Source: a bacterium | GTDB lineage: Bacteria; Bacillota; Bacilli; Lactobacillales; Streptococcaceae | Length of the DNA: 64,000 nt | Reading direction: 5' to 3' | Assembly: GCA_905221085.1 (NCBI GenBank) | Contig: CAJNBT010000001.1 | Span: 496,001-560,000, forward strand | In this document: one piece after another, positions 9,043-18,950 of the stretch | Position numbering within the stretch: the stretch's first letter is position 1 | Layout of the letters: the number at the start of each line of letters is the position of its first letter | Translations under genes and position numbers: made by a program | The notes under the pieces: model-generated | Databases searched by the model: none | Told to the model about the DNA's origin: nothing | What the model saw: only the letters and a program-made list of their open reading frames with translations

Positions 9043-10368
9043 TTATTCCATTTCAAAAACATCGCTTTCTTGCTTGTTTGGTAGAACCAATGAGAGCAAG
9101 ACTCCGACGATGGCTGGCACCAACCATGGAAGAGATGCCTTGGCAAAAGGAAGAGCGTTAACAAGATTTGCAAGAAACTCAACCTTAAATGAGCTTCCTA
9201 GGACGCTTGCAATGGCAATAGCTGTAACCACAGCAATTGTCAACTGCATACCTGGTTTTGAAAGAGGTACAAATTTGTTGACAATCACAATCATGACGAT
9301 GGCAATCGTGATTGGGTACAAAATAACCAGCACAGGGATTGAGTACTTGATAATCGCATCAAGACCCAAATTAGCAATGGCAAATCCAATCAAGGTAAAG
9401 GCTGTCGCATAAACCTTGTAGCTGATTTGTGGGAAACGCTCATTAAAGAACTCAGCTGTTGACACAATCAGACCAACTGTTGTTGTGAAGCAGGTTACGG
9501 TAACCATAGCTGCAAGGAAGAGTTGAGCTGTTGAGCCAAATATTTCTTGAGTGGCTTGTGACAAAATGTAAACACCTGGTGTTCCACCCTTCATCGCCTC
9601 AGCTGGTACTGGGAAATGATTTCCAAGGAAACCTAAACCGATGTAAAGAGCGCTAAAGGCAAGGGCTACAACGATACCAACAACCCAAATAGTCGAAATG
9701 TATTCTTTCTTACTTGAAAATCCAAGTTGTTTCAAGGTTTGAACTGCGATTACGCTAAAGGCAACTGAAGCAAGGGCATCCAAGGTATTGTAACCTTCTA
9801 GGAAACCTGTACCAAAGGCAGAAGCTTGATAAGCAGCTGACGCAGCTTGAGGACTTGTTCCACCATATTTGATAGCTCCTAGAACAACCAAGATAACAAT
9901 CAAAATCGCAAAGACTGGCGTTAAGATACGGCCAATACGGTCTAAGATTTTTGATGGATTAAGCGAAATTAGATAGGCTGCTGCAAAATACAGAACCGTA
10001 AAGACAATCAATCCAAGACCTTTATTTGAATCCGACAAAAGAGGGCTAATCCCTACCTCGTAAGCTGTTGTCGCAGTACGTGGGATGGCAAAGAATGGAC
10101 CAATTGACAAGTAAAGAATTGAGAGATAAAGAGTCGCAAACCAAGGCGCTATCTTTGTTGAAATCTCGTAGATATATCCTTTAGGATTTAGCGTTCCAAT
10201 AATAAGAGTCAAGACGGCGATACCGACACCTGAAAAGACAAAACCTGCGATGGCAGGAAGAAAATGTTCTCCAGATAGAGCACCTAGAGAAGGCGGAAAA
10301 ATCAAGTTCCCCGCACCAAAAAATATTCCAAACAGGAGCAAACCTGTTAGGGCACCTTTTTTAGCCAT
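9043..10368 (-). CDS. brnQ: Branched-chain amino acid carrier BrnQ
   Basis: 441-aa polytopic membrane protein of the LIVCS family, importing Leu/Ile/Val with Na+ or H+. About 12 hydrophobic segments are visible, starting with the conserved GALTGLLLFGIFFGAGNLIFPPSLG, with the family GYNTLDALASVAFSV and STAEFFNERFP stretches. I start at MAKKGAL because AAGGAG lies 6 nt upstream; an ATG five codons earlier overlaps that SD. The gene has its own terminator and stands apart from the peptidase gene downstream. Confidence 0.94.
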   Translation of the reverse strand: MAKKGALTGLLLFGIFFGAGNLIFPPSLGALSGEHFLPAIAGFVFSGVGIAVLTLIIGTLNPKGYIYEISTKIAPWFATLYLSILYLSIGPFFAIPRTATTAYEVGISPLLSDSNKGLGLIVFTVLYFAAAYLISLNPSKILDRIGRILTPVFAILIVILVVLGAIKYGGTSPQAASAAYQASAFGTGFLEGYNTLDALASVAFSVIAVQTLKQLGFSSKKEYISTIWVVGIVVALAFSALYIGLGFLGNHFPVPAEAMKGGTPGVYILSQATQEIFGSTAQLFLAAMVTVTCFTTTVGLIVSTAEFFNERFPQISYKVYATAFTLIGFAIANLGLDAIIKYSIPVLVILYPITIAIVMIVIVNKFVPLSKPGMQLTIAVVTAIAIASVLGSSFKVEFLANLVNALPFAKASLPWLVPAIVGVLLSLVLPNKQESDVFEME

Positions 10369-10490
10369 GAAAATCTCCTTCATATTTATAAAATACTGAC
10401 CTAGTATATCATGAATAAGAGTATGAAAAAAGTATCACGAAGTAAATATTGAATGTTTTCAAGATTCTTAAAAATGAGAATTGTCTAAAA

Positions 10491-10528
10491 ATAAAATTCT
10501 CCTACCCAGTCCACACCAAGTAGGAGAA
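10491..10528 (-). terminator. Terminator after the rhodanese gene
   Basis: Stem TTCTCCTAC/GTAGGAGAA (10497-10505 and 10520-10528) with a T-rich stretch on the minus strand, 10 bp after the stop. Confidence 0.8.
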
Positions 10529-10538
10529 ATTCTAATGT

Positions 10539-10826
10539 TTACAGTTCTTCAAAGGCTAACATGCCACCCTGAACATTGATAACTTCATAACCTTGTTCAG
10601 CTAGAAATTGACAAGCACGCGCTGATCTCATTCCAGATTTACAAATGACATAATGCAACTGGTTCTTGTCCAACTGATTATAGCTATCAGCTAACTGACT
10701 CAGCGGTAGGTTGTGGGCACCTTCTAGATGAAGAGCTTCAAACTCATCCACTTCTCTCACGTCCACTAGAGAAGGTTGGTCGTTTTGGTAAAGCTGGTAA
10801 AATGCGTCAAAGGCTATTTCTTTCAT
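10539..10826 (-). CDS. Single-domain rhodanese-like sulfurtransferase
   Basis: 95 aa, a single rhodanese domain. It has the substrate Asp-Val-Arg segment LVDVREVDEFEALHLEGAHNLPLSQL and the catalytic loop YVICKSGMRSARACQFL with Cys as the persulfide-forming residue. It probably moves sulfane sulfur in the cytosol. The true start is MKEIAFDAF with AGGAGA upstream; a longer in-frame extension of 12 codons runs into the BOX repeat (10840-10943) and is not real. Confidence 0.87.
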   Translation of the reverse strand: MKEIAFDAFYQLYQNDQPSLVDVREVDEFEALHLEGAHNLPLSQLADSYNQLDKNQLHYVICKSGMRSARACQFLAEQGYEVINVQGGMLAFEEL

Positions 10827-10839
10827 TCTTTTTCTCCTA

Positions 10840-10943
10840 ATACTCTTCGAAAATCTCTTCAAACCACGTCAGCGTCGCCTTACCGTACTCAAGTACAGCC
10901 TGCGGCTAGCTTCCTAGTTTGCTCTTTGATTTTCATTGACTAT
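10840..10943. repeat. BOX element (boxA-boxC, no boxB)
   Basis: Begins TACTCTTCGAAAATCTCTTC and holds AAACCACGTCAGCGTCGCC, the boxA core. It ends GCTTCCTAGTTTGCTCTTTG followed by ATTTTCATTGA, the boxC end. Only about 35 bp separate the two halves, so boxB is missing. Its right end supplies the stop codon of the uracil-DNA glycosylase-like gene (TAG at 10940-10942), and its left end lies 14 bp upstream of the rhodanese start codon. Confidence 0.9.
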
Positions 10944-11518
10944 AAAATGGTTTTAATTCTTTTTTTCAAATCTGGCACCACTTCTGACTCAAACCAAGGA
11001 TTTTTGGCCATCCAGATTTGATTTCGCGGCGAGGGGTGAACTAAAGGAAAATACTCTGGCAAGTAGTTCTGGTAATGTTTTACCCGTTCTGTCACCTTGC
11101 CACTGACTTTCTCCTTTAAATAGTAGGCCTGAGCATATTGCCCAATCAAGAGGGTCAACTGAATATCGGGCAATTCTTGCAAGAGTTGCGGATGCCATTT
11201 TTCAGCAAAGCCAGTTCTCGGTGGAAGATCACCTGACTTGCCATGCCCTGGAAAGTAGAAATCCATAGGCAAAACAGCAAAATAGCCTGAATTGTAAAAG
11301 GTATCTTCATCTACACCCAACCACTCTCGCAAGCGGTCGCCACTTTTATCCTTCCAGTAGAGCCCTGCCTCTTGGGTTTTAAGTCCCGGTGCCTGACCGA
11401 TGATATTGATGCGAGCAGTCTTTGGCGCTGCAAAAAGAGGATCAATTCCGCGTTCTGTATAGCTGATATTCTGCGGATCTGCCATAATAGCCTGCTTGAT
11501 TCTTTCGATTTGAGACAT
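10940..11518 (-). CDS. Uracil-DNA glycosylase family protein
   Basis: 192 aa. It shows the superfamily layout: INIIGQAPGLKTQEAGLYWKDKSGDRLREWLG near the N-terminus (the GxxPGxxE/Q-like water-activating loop) and PLVHPSPRNQIWMAKNPWF near the C-terminus (HPSPxN DNA-intercalating loop). FAVLPMDFYFPGHGKSGD lies between. It resembles small UDG-like proteins next to pepV in streptococci rather than the canonical Ung. It should excise damaged bases, but activity is not proven for this subgroup. The last codons abut a BOX repeat that provides the stop. Confidence 0.82.
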   Translation of the reverse strand: MSQIERIKQAIMADPQNISYTERGIDPLFAAPKTARINIIGQAPGLKTQEAGLYWKDKSGDRLREWLGVDEDTFYNSGYFAVLPMDFYFPGHGKSGDLPPRTGFAEKWHPQLLQELPDIQLTLLIGQYAQAYYLKEKVSGKVTERVKHYQNYLPEYFPLVHPSPRNQIWMAKNPWFESEVVPDLKKRIKTIL

Positions 11519-11531
11519 CTACTTTCCCTCC

Positions 11532-11566
11532 AAAAAGAAGTCCAAGCATAAGATCTCAGACTTCTA
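11532..11566 (-). terminator. pepV terminator
   Basis: Minus strand AGAAGTC...GACTTCT (arms 11559-11565 and 11536-11542) followed by TTTTTGG. Confidence 0.7.
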
Positions 11567-11571
11567 TCGTT

Positions 11572-12972
11572 TTATTTGATCAATTCATAAATAGCTTCGG
11601 CATAGATTGCTGCTGCTCGGAAGAGATCATCCAAGGCGATAAATTCATTGGCTTGGTGCATGGTGTCAATTGAGTCTGGGAACATGGCACCATAGGCAAC
11701 ACCTCGTTCAAGCAAGCGACCAAAGGTTCCACCACCGATGACTTGCTCGTGACCTTTAAGACCAGTTTGTTTTTCATAAACATTCAACAAGGTTTGGACA
11801 AGTGGATCTTCCATTGGCACATAGTGAGGCGTGTGACCGTGTTCAGAAAGGCTAACAGAAGCAACTGGCAAGTTTTCAAGAATTGACTTGATTTGCTCAG
11901 GACTTGTTCCTTTTGGATAGCGGATGTTGAGGGCAATGGTATTGTCAGCACTTACTTCATCAAAGCGGAAGACTCCCGCATTCATAGAAAGAGCACCCAT
12001 CTTTTCATCCACATGAGCAATCTTGAGATTTTCCCCCTCGTGGTCGTTCAAGAGAATTTTACCAGCGATGTCAAGATAGTCTTTGGCTGGACCAGCAAAG
12101 TCAAACTGGCTGAGGAAGAGAGCTAGGTAAGTCGCACCATTGACACCTGAAGCAGGCATAGCACCATGGGCTGATTTACCAATGATCGTCACCTTGTATT
12201 GACCAGCTTCTTCTTGGAGTTCTCCTCTAAGTTTGTGTTCTGCAACAAAGGCATCTAGTTTAGCTTGCAAGTCAGCCAAATCACCTGAAACGACTGCTGT
12301 TGCTGATTCTGGTACCATATTTTCACGCAAACCACCTGTGAAGCTGTGAAGACGGGCAGCACCTGCATTTTCACCTGCAAAGTGGAGATATTCTGTAATA
12401 TTTCCTTTTTCACCATTGATGATAGGGAATTCAGCGTCTGGAGAGAAACCAAAATCTGGTTTTGCAAGTCCTACGTGCTCGAAATAGTAGTCCATGTCTG
12501 CCCAACCTGATTCTTCGTCTGTTCCGACGATGAAGCGAACTTTTTTAGAAGTTGGAAGGCCCAATTCTTTGATGATTTTCAAACCATAGTAACAAGCTGT
12601 TGTAGGTCCCTTGTCATCAGAAGCTCCACGCGCATAGAGGCGACCATCTTTGATAGTTGGTGTGTATGGATCTGTGTCCCAACCGCTACCAGCAGGCACC
12701 ACGTCCATATGGGCAAAGATTCCAAGAACTTCTTCTCCATCACCAAACTCAAAATGTCCTGCGTAGTTATCAACATTTTTAGTTGGATAGCCATCACGAT
12801 CTGCGATTTCAAGGAATTTCTCCAAGGCTTTTACTGGACCAGGTCCAAATGGATGCTGGGCATCAACCTTACTATCATCACGTTCAGAGTTAATTTCCAA
12901 AAGGCTAAACAAGTCAGCCAAGAGGTCTTCTTTGCGTTTTTCTACTTCTGCTGTAAAATCAATTACTGTCAT
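11572..12972 (-). CDS. pepV: Xaa-His dipeptidase PepV (M20 family)
   Basis: 466-aa cytosolic zinc dipeptidase. M20 signatures in order: GIFAHMDVVPAGSGW (His-x-Asp metal ligand), YARGASDDKGPTTA (bridging Asp), FIVGTDEESGWADM (catalytic Glu and ligand Glu), FSPDAEFP (Asp ligand), and the late MHQANEFI His. A lid/dimerisation-like domain lies between. The start MTVIDFTAEVEKRK is chosen over an upstream in-frame extension of 12 Lys/Arg-rich codons lacking homology. It completes breakdown of imported peptides and follows the nitroreductase gene after 13 nt. Confidence 0.94.
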   Translation of the reverse strand: MTVIDFTAEVEKRKEDLLADLFSLLEINSERDDSKVDAQHPFGPGPVKALEKFLEIADRDGYPTKNVDNYAGHFEFGDGEEVLGIFAHMDVVPAGSGWDTDPYTPTIKDGRLYARGASDDKGPTTACYYGLKIIKELGLPTSKKVRFIVGTDEESGWADMDYYFEHVGLAKPDFGFSPDAEFPIINGEKGNITEYLHFAGENAGAARLHSFTGGLRENMVPESATAVVSGDLADLQAKLDAFVAEHKLRGELQEEAGQYKVTIIGKSAHGAMPASGVNGATYLALFLSQFDFAGPAKDYLDIAGKILLNDHEGENLKIAHVDEKMGALSMNAGVFRFDEVSADNTIALNIRYPKGTSPEQIKSILENLPVASVSLSEHGHTPHYVPMEDPLVQTLLNVYEKQTGLKGHEQVIGGGTFGRLLERGVAYGAMFPDSIDTMHQANEFIALDDLFRAAAIYAEAIYELIK

Positions 12973-12985
12973 TTTTTTCTTCTTT

Positions 12986-13591
12986 CTATCTTTTCTCGAT
13001 GATTTCATCTACTGGCAAGCGGTAGCTTGGTTCCAATTTCTCGTCTGTGTAACCCACTGTAATCAAGAGTTCTGGGCGGAAACGGTCTTCGATTTCTAAA
13101 ATTTCGTTGGCCTTTGACTTGTCAAATCCAAGAATAATGTTAGAACCAATCCCTTGGTCTGTCAATGCAAGAACCAAATTCATGGCAACCAGACCTGCAT
13201 TGAGAGCTAGGTAGTCGCTGACTTGTTGTTCACTGTAACGCGCAAACTCAGCAGGCAAATTCTTCATGAAATATTGAAGTTGTTCTTCAGAAAAGTTATT
13301 AGCACCACCAACTCGGGCAATCTTACGAGCACGTTTGGCAAGGTCTGTATCCGTAAACAGGGCAATGGTTACAGGCGCTGATGATACCTGCTCAAAGTTG
13401 GAACCGTAAGCCAATTTTGCCAATTCAGCATTTTTCTCACGAACCACCACAAATTTCCATGGCTGGCTATTGTGGGCACTTGGTGCCAAGGTTGCGATTT
13501 CGATAGCCGTACGCACATCTTTTGGATCAACTGGCTTATCAGTGAAATGCTTGGTCGCATGACGTTTTTTATTTAATTCAAGAAATTTCAT
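12986..13591 (-). CDS. Nitroreductase family protein
   Basis: 201-aa FMN-dependent NAD(P)H oxidoreductase fold. Visible are MKFLELNKKRHATKHFTDKPV (the R-x-S/A-x-R/K-x-F phosphate-binding start), IATLAPSAHNSQPWKFVVV (FMN-binding loop) and a C-terminal LLITVGYTDE segment. The physiological substrate is unknown. The SD AAGGAAA precedes the ATG. Upstream lies a divergent promoter region shared with the plus-strand lipoprotein gene at 13762. Confidence 0.88.
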   Translation of the reverse strand: MKFLELNKKRHATKHFTDKPVDPKDVRTAIEIATLAPSAHNSQPWKFVVVREKNAELAKLAYGSNFEQVSSAPVTIALFTDTDLAKRARKIARVGGANNFSEEQLQYFMKNLPAEFARYSEQQVSDYLALNAGLVAMNLVLALTDQGIGSNIILGFDKSKANEILEIEDRFRPELLITVGYTDEKLEPSYRLPVDEIIEKR

Positions 13592-13761
13592 AATCGATTT
13601 CCTTTTCTAATTCTACTGTTTCCATTCTACCATAATTTGAAAGAGCTTGCAGGGATTTTTCATGATTAAGATTTTTTATCACAGACATAAAAAATATATA
13701 TTGGTTCATCAAGACAGTTTCTGATAAACTAGCAAGTACTTTACATTTGAATGGAGATATT

Positions 13762-14562
13762 ATGAAAAAATTTAGCTTATTATTAGCCATCCTACCATTT
13801 TTGGTCGCCTGTGGAAATCAAGCTACACCTAAAGAGACCAGCTCTCAAAAGACAATTGTCGTTGCTACAGCTGGCGATGTGCCACCATTTGACTACGAAG
13901 ACAAGGGAAATCTGACAGGATTCGACATCGAAGTTCTAAAATCAGTTGATGAAAAACTCAGCGACTATGAGATTCAATTCCAAAGAACTGCTTGGGAGAG
14001 TATCTTCCCAGGACTTGATTCTGGTCACTATCAGGCTGCAGCTAATAACTTGAGTTATACAAAAGAACGTGCTGAAAAATACCTCTACTCACTTCCAATT
14101 TCAAACAATCCCCTCGTCCTTGTCAGCAACAAGAAAAATCCTTTGACTTCACTTGACCAAATCGCTGGCAAAACAACACAGGAGGATACTGGAACTTCAA
14201 ATGCTCAATTCATCAATAACTGGAATCAAAAACATACTGATAATCCTGCTACAATTGATTTTTCTGGTGAGGATATCGGTAAACGAATCCTAGACCTCTC
14301 TAACGGTGAATTTGATTTCCTAGTTTTTGACAAGGTATCGGTTCAAAAGATTATCAAGGATCGTGGCTTAGATCTCTCAGTTGTTGATTTACCTTCTGCC
14401 GATAGCCCCAACAACTATATCATTTTCTCAAGCGATCAAAAGGAGTTTAAAGAGAAATTTGATAAAGCGCTCAAAGAACTCTATCAAGACGGAACACTTG
14501 AAAAACTTAGCAATACTTATCTAGGTGGTTCTTATCTTCCAGATCAATCTCAGTTACAGTAA
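13762..14562 (+). CDS. Amino-acid ABC transporter substrate-binding lipoprotein (solitary)
   Basis: 266 aa. Residues 1-18 are a lipoprotein signal with lipobox LVAC. The rest is a type II periplasmic-binding fold (SBP_bac_3): GDVPPFDYEDKGNLTGFDIEVLKSV, the YSLPISNNPLVLV hinge and DQIAGKTTQEDTGTSNAQF. It should capture a polar amino acid outside the membrane. No permease or ATPase gene is adjacent, so it must share partners encoded elsewhere, possibly the importer at 23-26 kb. The start is set by GGAG at 13753; the TTG five codons earlier is unlikely. It is the only plus-strand gene between 1 and 23 kb. Confidence 0.9.
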   Translation: MKKFSLLLAILPFLVACGNQATPKETSSQKTIVVATAGDVPPFDYEDKGNLTGFDIEVLKSVDEKLSDYEIQFQRTAWESIFPGLDSGHYQAAANNLSYTKERAEKYLYSLPISNNPLVLVSNKKNPLTSLDQIAGKTTQEDTGTSNAQFINNWNQKHTDNPATIDFSGEDIGKRILDLSNGEFDFLVFDKVSVQKIIKDRGLDLSVVDLPSADSPNNYIIFSSDQKEFKEKFDKALKELYQDGTLEKLSNTYLGGSYLPDQSQLQ

Positions 14563-14570
14563 GATATACT

Positions 14571-14602
14571 AAAAGCGATTGGACCAGCCAATCGCTTTTT
14601 TA
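14571..14602 (+). terminator. Terminator of the solitary binding-protein gene
   Basis: Perfect 12-bp stem AAAAGCGATTGG/CCAATCGCTTTT with an ACCAG loop and a T run, 9 bp after the stop. Confidence 0.92.
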
Positions 14603-14629
14603 GTTTGCATTGGTTATTTTAGGAAACTC

Positions 14630-15463
14630 TTACAAAAAATCAAAAAAATTCTTCACATCCTCTACATACCCATGCTTTTCTATTAAGCTGGCTAAAAGTT
14701 CCAGATTGTGCCCCTGATAGTTGTCTTCTCTTCGTAGCTCTTCATACATTTCGATAAAAGGAAGCCCCTTGGACTTGGCCAATTCTAACTCCGATTCATA
14801 GTCATAAGCGACTTTACGAAATAGGATATTTACCAATTCCCCATCTTCAACTTCTATCACGGCATACTGGGCACGGTGATTTTTTAACGCCTCCCAATTA
14901 AAATAGGGCATGCCAATCGACCCTGGATTGATGATTTGTTGCCCTTGACTACCATAACGAAGCAACTGCTTGTGAACATGACCATAGACTGCCACGTCCG
15001 TTTCCGCATCTAGCAGTTGGTCAAATTTTTCTGTATCATTCCCAACCAGTAGATCCCCACCATAGTTTTTGTCAGGTAAATTATGAGAGATAGAAAAGCG
15101 TAGCCCCTCAACTTCTTTCTTTTCCAGCAATGGTAAGCTTCGTAGCCAGACAATCGTTGCAGGATCCATTTGCTCCATCAAAAACTGGGTCAATCGCATG
15201 AGCTGGACTTCCTGTGGGTCTTCTAAGCCATATTGTCCATCTAAAGCCTCAAGGACACAATCATCCCAATTGCCTCGAACACTGGCTGTGATAGGAAGAT
15301 CCTTTAGCAGGGCTACCAAGTCATTTGCACCTGGACCAGGAAGAAAAATATCTCCCAGAAGCCAGTATTCACTGACTCCTTGATTTTTAGCATCTGCAAT
15401 CACTGCTTCTAAGGCTGTCGCATTGCCATGAATATCTGATAAAATTGCGATTTTATGGTTCAT
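14630..15463 (-). CDS. Metallophosphoesterase (calcineurin-like, YfcE/MJ0936 type)
   Basis: 277 aa. Metal-binding motifs of the family are in order: AILSDIHGN (DxH), [11 protein letters not shown] (GDxx), VRGNWDD (GNxD), [10 protein letters not shown] (GHxH). The [12 protein letters not shown] segment is typical of cytosolic phosphodiesterases acting on nucleotides or cyclic nucleotides. The substrate is unknown. The start overlaps the 3' end of uvrC by 11 nt, so the two are co-transcribed and coupled. Confidence 0.87.
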   Translation of the reverse strand: MNHKIAILSDIHGNATALEAVIADAKNQGVSEYWLLGDIFLPGPGANDLVALLKDLPITASVRGNWDDCVLEALDGQYGLEDPQEVQLMRLTQFLMEQMDPATIVWLRSLPLLEKKEVEGLRFSISHNLPDKNYGGDLLVGNDTEKFDQLLDAETDVAVYGHVHKQLLRYGSQGQQIINPGSIGMPYFNWEALKNHRAQYAVIEVEDGELVNILFRKVAYDYESELELAKSKGLPFIEMYEELRREDNYQGHNLELLASLIEKHGYVEDVKNFFDFL

Positions 15464-17300
15464 GATGGTCTCCTTCTGTTTGATAATCTACTCTTTCTTC
15501 CGCCACTTGAGCTAATTCCACTTCTTCCTGCGGGTTCAACTTCCTCTGCACATCCTCTGCAACCACTCTTGGTACTCCAACTTCGACAATCTCATCCACA
15601 CTGGCTTCCTTGATTTTGGTCAGAGACTTGAAATGCTTCATGAGATTTTGCTTGCGTTTAGGACCCAGACCTTCAATTCCATCCAGTTGTGATGAAAAAG
15701 AATTTTTGGAGCGCAGTTGACGGTGGAAAGTAATGGCAAAGCGGTGAACCTCATCTTGAATGCGTTGGAGGAGGAAAAATTCCTGAGAATTGCGAGATAA
15801 CTCCACCACCTCAAGCGGATCTCCAAAGAGCAATTCATGGGTTTGGTGCTTGTCATTCTTTTGCAGGCCAGCAATTGGGATACCCAAACCTAGCTCTTCT
15901 TGGATAACTTGCTTGGCAATATTGACTTGACCTTGCCCCCCATCAATGACAATCAAATCTGGCGGAGTCAAGCCGTCACGTTGAACTCGACCATAACGCC
16001 TGCGAATGACCTCTCGCATACTAGCATAGTCGTCTGGCCCGACTACAGTCTTGATTTTATACTTACGGTAATCCTTCTTACTCGGTTTACCATTGACAAA
16101 GACTACCATGGCTGAAACAGGGCTGGTACCCATGATATTGGAGTTATCGAAGGACTCAATGCGAACTGGAGTTGGGATCTGAAGCAAACGTCCTAGATTT
16201 TCAATAGCCCCTTGGGTCTTTTCAACAGATTTCTCTAGCAGGTTGAATTTCTGCTCTAAGCTGACTCGGGCATTCTTTATAGCCAAATTAACCAGTTGCT
16301 TTTTCTCTCCACGTTGAGGCTTAAGAATCTTGGTATCTACCAAAGCCTTGACAGCTTCTTCGTCAATATCCTGCGGAATCAGTACCTCATTGGGAACCAG
16401 GTGAGATTTTTCTTGATAGAACTGTCCCACATAGGTCAAGAAATCTTCGTCTGGATCATTGTAATAGGGGAAAAGATTGACATCACGCTCAATGAGCTTG
16501 CCCTGACGAACAAAGAAAACCTGAACACACATCCAGCCCTTATCCACATAGTAACCAAAGACATCCCGATTTTGGAGATCCTTAGCCATAACCCTTTGCT
16601 TGGTCCGAAGCGTTCCAATGGCCTGAATCAAGTCACGGTATTCCGCAGCACGTTCAAACTCCATACTTTGAGCTGCCTTTGCCATTTTCCCTTTGAGGTC
16701 ATCGATGATTTTGTCATCCTGCCCTTTTAGGAAATCAGAAACCTCCTGAGCCATGGACTGGAAATAAGCCTCATCCTTCTTACAGATGGTGTGGGCCATA
16801 CATTGACCGATATGGTAGTAAAAACAGACCTTAGAAGGAGGATTAGTACACTTGCGAAAAGGGAAAATCCGATCCAGCAGTCGCTTGATCTCATTAGCCG
16901 CCCCCACATCTGGATAGGGACCAAAGTAGAGACCACCGTCCTTTTTGACCTGACGGGTGATAATCAATCTAGGATAGCGCTCATTGGTGATTTTGATGAA
17001 GGGATAGGACTTATCATCCTTGAGCATAATATTGTATTTAGGCTTATTTTCCTTAATCAGGTTGATTTCTAGGAGAAGTGCCTCAATATTAGACTCCGTA
17101 ACAATAAATTCAAAATCCACAATTTCAGACACCAAGGCCTCTGTCTTAGTATCATGACTCCCACGGAAATAGGACCTCACACGGTTGCGCAGATTTTTAG
17201 CCTTTCCTACATAGATAATGGTGCCGTTTTTATCCTTGTGAATGTAACAACCAGGGCTGGTCGGCAAGAGCTCTAGTTTTGATTTAATCAAGTTGTTCAT
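15453..17300 (-). CDS. uvrC: Excinuclease ABC subunit C
   Basis: 615 aa. Makes both incisions around bulky DNA lesions together with UvrA and UvrB. N-terminal GIY-YIG nuclease domain ([32 protein letters not shown]), a Cys cluster (FRKCTN...[12 protein letters not shown]), a UVR motif (about 200-235), and a C-terminal RNase H-like nuclease ([26 protein letters not shown]). Near the end is a helix-hairpin-helix ([19 protein letters not shown]). It overlaps the phosphoesterase gene downstream. Confidence 0.97.
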   Translation of the reverse strand: MNNLIKSKLELLPTSPGCYIHKDKNGTIIYVGKAKNLRNRVRSYFRGSHDTKTEALVSEIVDFEFIVTESNIEALLLEINLIKENKPKYNIMLKDDKSYPFIKITNERYPRLIITRQVKKDGGLYFGPYPDVGAANEIKRLLDRIFPFRKCTNPPSKVCFYYHIGQCMAHTICKKDEAYFQSMAQEVSDFLKGQDDKIIDDLKGKMAKAAQSMEFERAAEYRDLIQAIGTLRTKQRVMAKDLQNRDVFGYYVDKGWMCVQVFFVRQGKLIERDVNLFPYYNDPDEDFLTYVGQFYQEKSHLVPNEVLIPQDIDEEAVKALVDTKILKPQRGEKKQLVNLAIKNARVSLEQKFNLLEKSVEKTQGAIENLGRLLQIPTPVRIESFDNSNIMGTSPVSAMVVFVNGKPSKKDYRKYKIKTVVGPDDYASMREVIRRRYGRVQRDGLTPPDLIVIDGGQGQVNIAKQVIQEELGLGIPIAGLQKNDKHQTHELLFGDPLEVVELSRNSQEFFLLQRIQDEVHRFAITFHRQLRSKNSFSSQLDGIEGLGPKRKQNLMKHFKSLTKIKEASVDEIVEVGVPRVVAEDVQRKLNPQEEVELAQVAEERVDYQTEGDHHEP

Positions 17301-17314
17301 AATTCCATTATAGC

Positions 17315-17343
17315 AAAAAAGTAGGGAAAGATAGTCCCCTACT
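17315..17343 (-). terminator. Terminator of the matrixin-like gene
   Basis: Minus strand AGTAGGG...CCCTACT, then TTTTTTG. The left arm includes the stop codon of the gene at 17339. Confidence 0.82.
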
Positions 17344-18040
17344 CATTGGTCTCATATATTTTTCGAAGGTTTGCAACATCCTCTTCCTGGATACCATAAA
17401 AGGAACCTGCAGGTTGCATCACAGACTTCTCATCTGTATGGTCCAATCCAATCGCATGCCCCAACTCATGTTCTGCCGTATGGACAACACGCTCATAGGA
17501 ATAGTCATAGTCAGGATTGGACAGATAATAATGATTCAGACGCACCGTTACAGACAAGAATTGCCCCGTCAAGAGATTAGTCTGACTTTCCGCCTCTCCT
17601 GCCACAGGAGTGTTTCCGTCGTTCATCTCAGTAGCCAAGATATCCGCCTTGCTGGAATCAGTCACAAGTTCAAAGTTAAAAGCACCAGTTTGATTCCAAT
17701 TCTGAATCGCTTCTATATAAGCCTCTTGGAAGCGTGAATCCATCTGGGGATCCAAGTAAATACGAGCAGAGGCTTGCGGCCACCTTCCTTCAGAATGCTG
17801 GTGGCTATCTGTCTGGTTTAACTTAGGCAGTTGCCCTGTTTTTTCCCATTGGTCAATGCTTTGTTGACCAATCTTTACCGACCGCTCTGCCTGCTTCAGC
17901 GCTCCTTGGAAATCCCCGTTCAGATACCAGAGAAATCCAAAAGCAAAAGCACACAAAAGAAACGCTATCCAAACTAGACGCCAAAACAAACGCCACACAA
18001 AAGAAAAGAAGGCTCCTATCAAACGAAAAATCCAGCGCAT
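17339..18040 (-). CDS. Membrane-anchored matrixin-like zinc metalloprotease
   Basis: 233 aa. An Arg/Trp-rich N-terminus and one transmembrane segment ([19 protein letters not shown]) precede an extracellular domain with the metzincin signature [22 protein letters not shown]: HExxHxxGxxH plus a downstream Met-turn-like SVMQPAG. The substrate is unknown; a surface role is inferred from topology. I start at MRWIFRLIG because GGTGGAGG lies just upstream. In pneumococcus, as I remember it, a homologue sits between murN and uvrC. Here estA follows directly, with no murMN between. Confidence 0.83.
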   Translation of the reverse strand: MRWIFRLIGAFFSFVWRLFWRLVWIAFLLCAFAFGFLWYLNGDFQGALKQAERSVKIGQQSIDQWEKTGQLPKLNQTDSHQHSEGRWPQASARIYLDPQMDSRFQEAYIEAIQNWNQTGAFNFELVTDSSKADILATEMNDGNTPVAGEAESQTNLLTGQFLSVTVRLNHYYLSNPDYDYSYERVVHTAEHELGHAIGLDHTDEKSVMQPAGSFYGIQEEDVANLRKIYETNE

Positions 18041-18102
18041 GTCCCTCCACCTTTCTAGCAAATAAAGTCTATTTTACTAAAACAAGCTGAAAGAAAGCTA
18101 AA

Positions 18103-18882
18103 TTATGACAATCTCTCCTCTAATTTGAATTCGATTGGAAGAGTGGCTAAGAACCGTTCCAATTGTTTTTCCCAGTAGTACCACTCGTGAGTTCCAGCGC
18201 TATGGCTATAGGTCACATCAAAACCTAATTTTTTGAGATTTTTCACTGCTAGATTATTGGCTTCATACAAGAAATCCTGCTCTCCACACCAAGCCCACAG
18301 CTTGGTCTTTTTATCCGATTTTTTAGCCAGACTTTCAAGAGAATAGGGGCTAGCTGTCCAATCCTTAATCTCCCCAAACACGCCTCTCCAATAAGCTGGC
18401 GTTCCCAGATCTTGGCTTTCAGGAGAAAAATCTTGAAAACTAAGGGCACCTGAAAAACTAGCTGCACGAGAGAAACGATTTGTTGCAAGAGCCAGTTTGA
18501 AGCAGCCATAGCCTCCCATAGAGAGGCCAGCGATAAAGGTCTTTTCACGATTGCTAGTCATGTTAGGGAAGAAACGTTTCAGAACCTGTGGCAATTCCTC
18601 TGCCAAAGCTGTGTAATAGTCAAAACCATATTGGGTATCGGTGTACCAACCGTTGCTGGTATTGGGCATGACAACGATGAGGTTGGTTCCTCGAAGCAAG
18701 CGTTCTACATTGGTACGCTTGAGCCAACTGTTATGATTGCCAGACATCCCGTGTAAAAGATACAAAACAGGGATATCTTTACAATCTGCTTCTTCCACTC
18801 GATTGGCATCGGGGTAAAGAACATTCACCCCCCACTCCATATCTAATACCTGTGAGTAATACTCGATTTTCATTACTGCCAT
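18103..18882 (-). CDS. estA: Tributyrin esterase EstA
   Basis: 259-aa alpha/beta hydrolase of the esterase D type. Visible are the oxyanion-hole region [18 protein letters not shown], the nucleophile motif [12 protein letters not shown] (GxSxG), an Asp in [11 protein letters not shown] and the catalytic His in [12 protein letters not shown]. It cleaves short-chain acyl esters and, in pneumococcus, has been linked to deacetylation of host sialic acids. No signal peptide is visible. The start [18 protein letters not shown] is the known N-terminus of this protein; MKIEYY is an alternative. Confidence 0.93.
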   Translation of the reverse strand: MAVMKIEYYSQVLDMEWGVNVLYPDANRVEEADCKDIPVLYLLHGMSGNHNSWLKRTNVERLLRGTNLIVVMPNTSNGWYTDTQYGFDYYTALAEELPQVLKRFFPNMTSNREKTFIAGLSMGGYGCFKLALATNRFSRAASFSGALSFQDFSPESQDLGTPAYWRGVFGEIKDWTASPYSLESLAKKSDKKTKLWAWCGEQDFLYEANNLAVKNLKKLGFDVTYSHSAGTHEWYYWEKQLERFLATLPIEFKLEERLS

Positions 18883-18907
18883 GATTTTCTCCTTCTATTT
18901 TCCGATA

Positions 18908-18930
18908 AGAAAAAGCCGAAATTCGACTTT
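18908..18930 (-). terminator. Possible terminator of the RNase J2 gene
   Basis: Minus strand AAAGTCG-AATTT-CGGCTTT with two more T, 21 bp after the stop. Short stem, moderate call. Confidence 0.5.
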
Positions 18931-18950
18931 CCCTCGGTTTATTTCAATGA

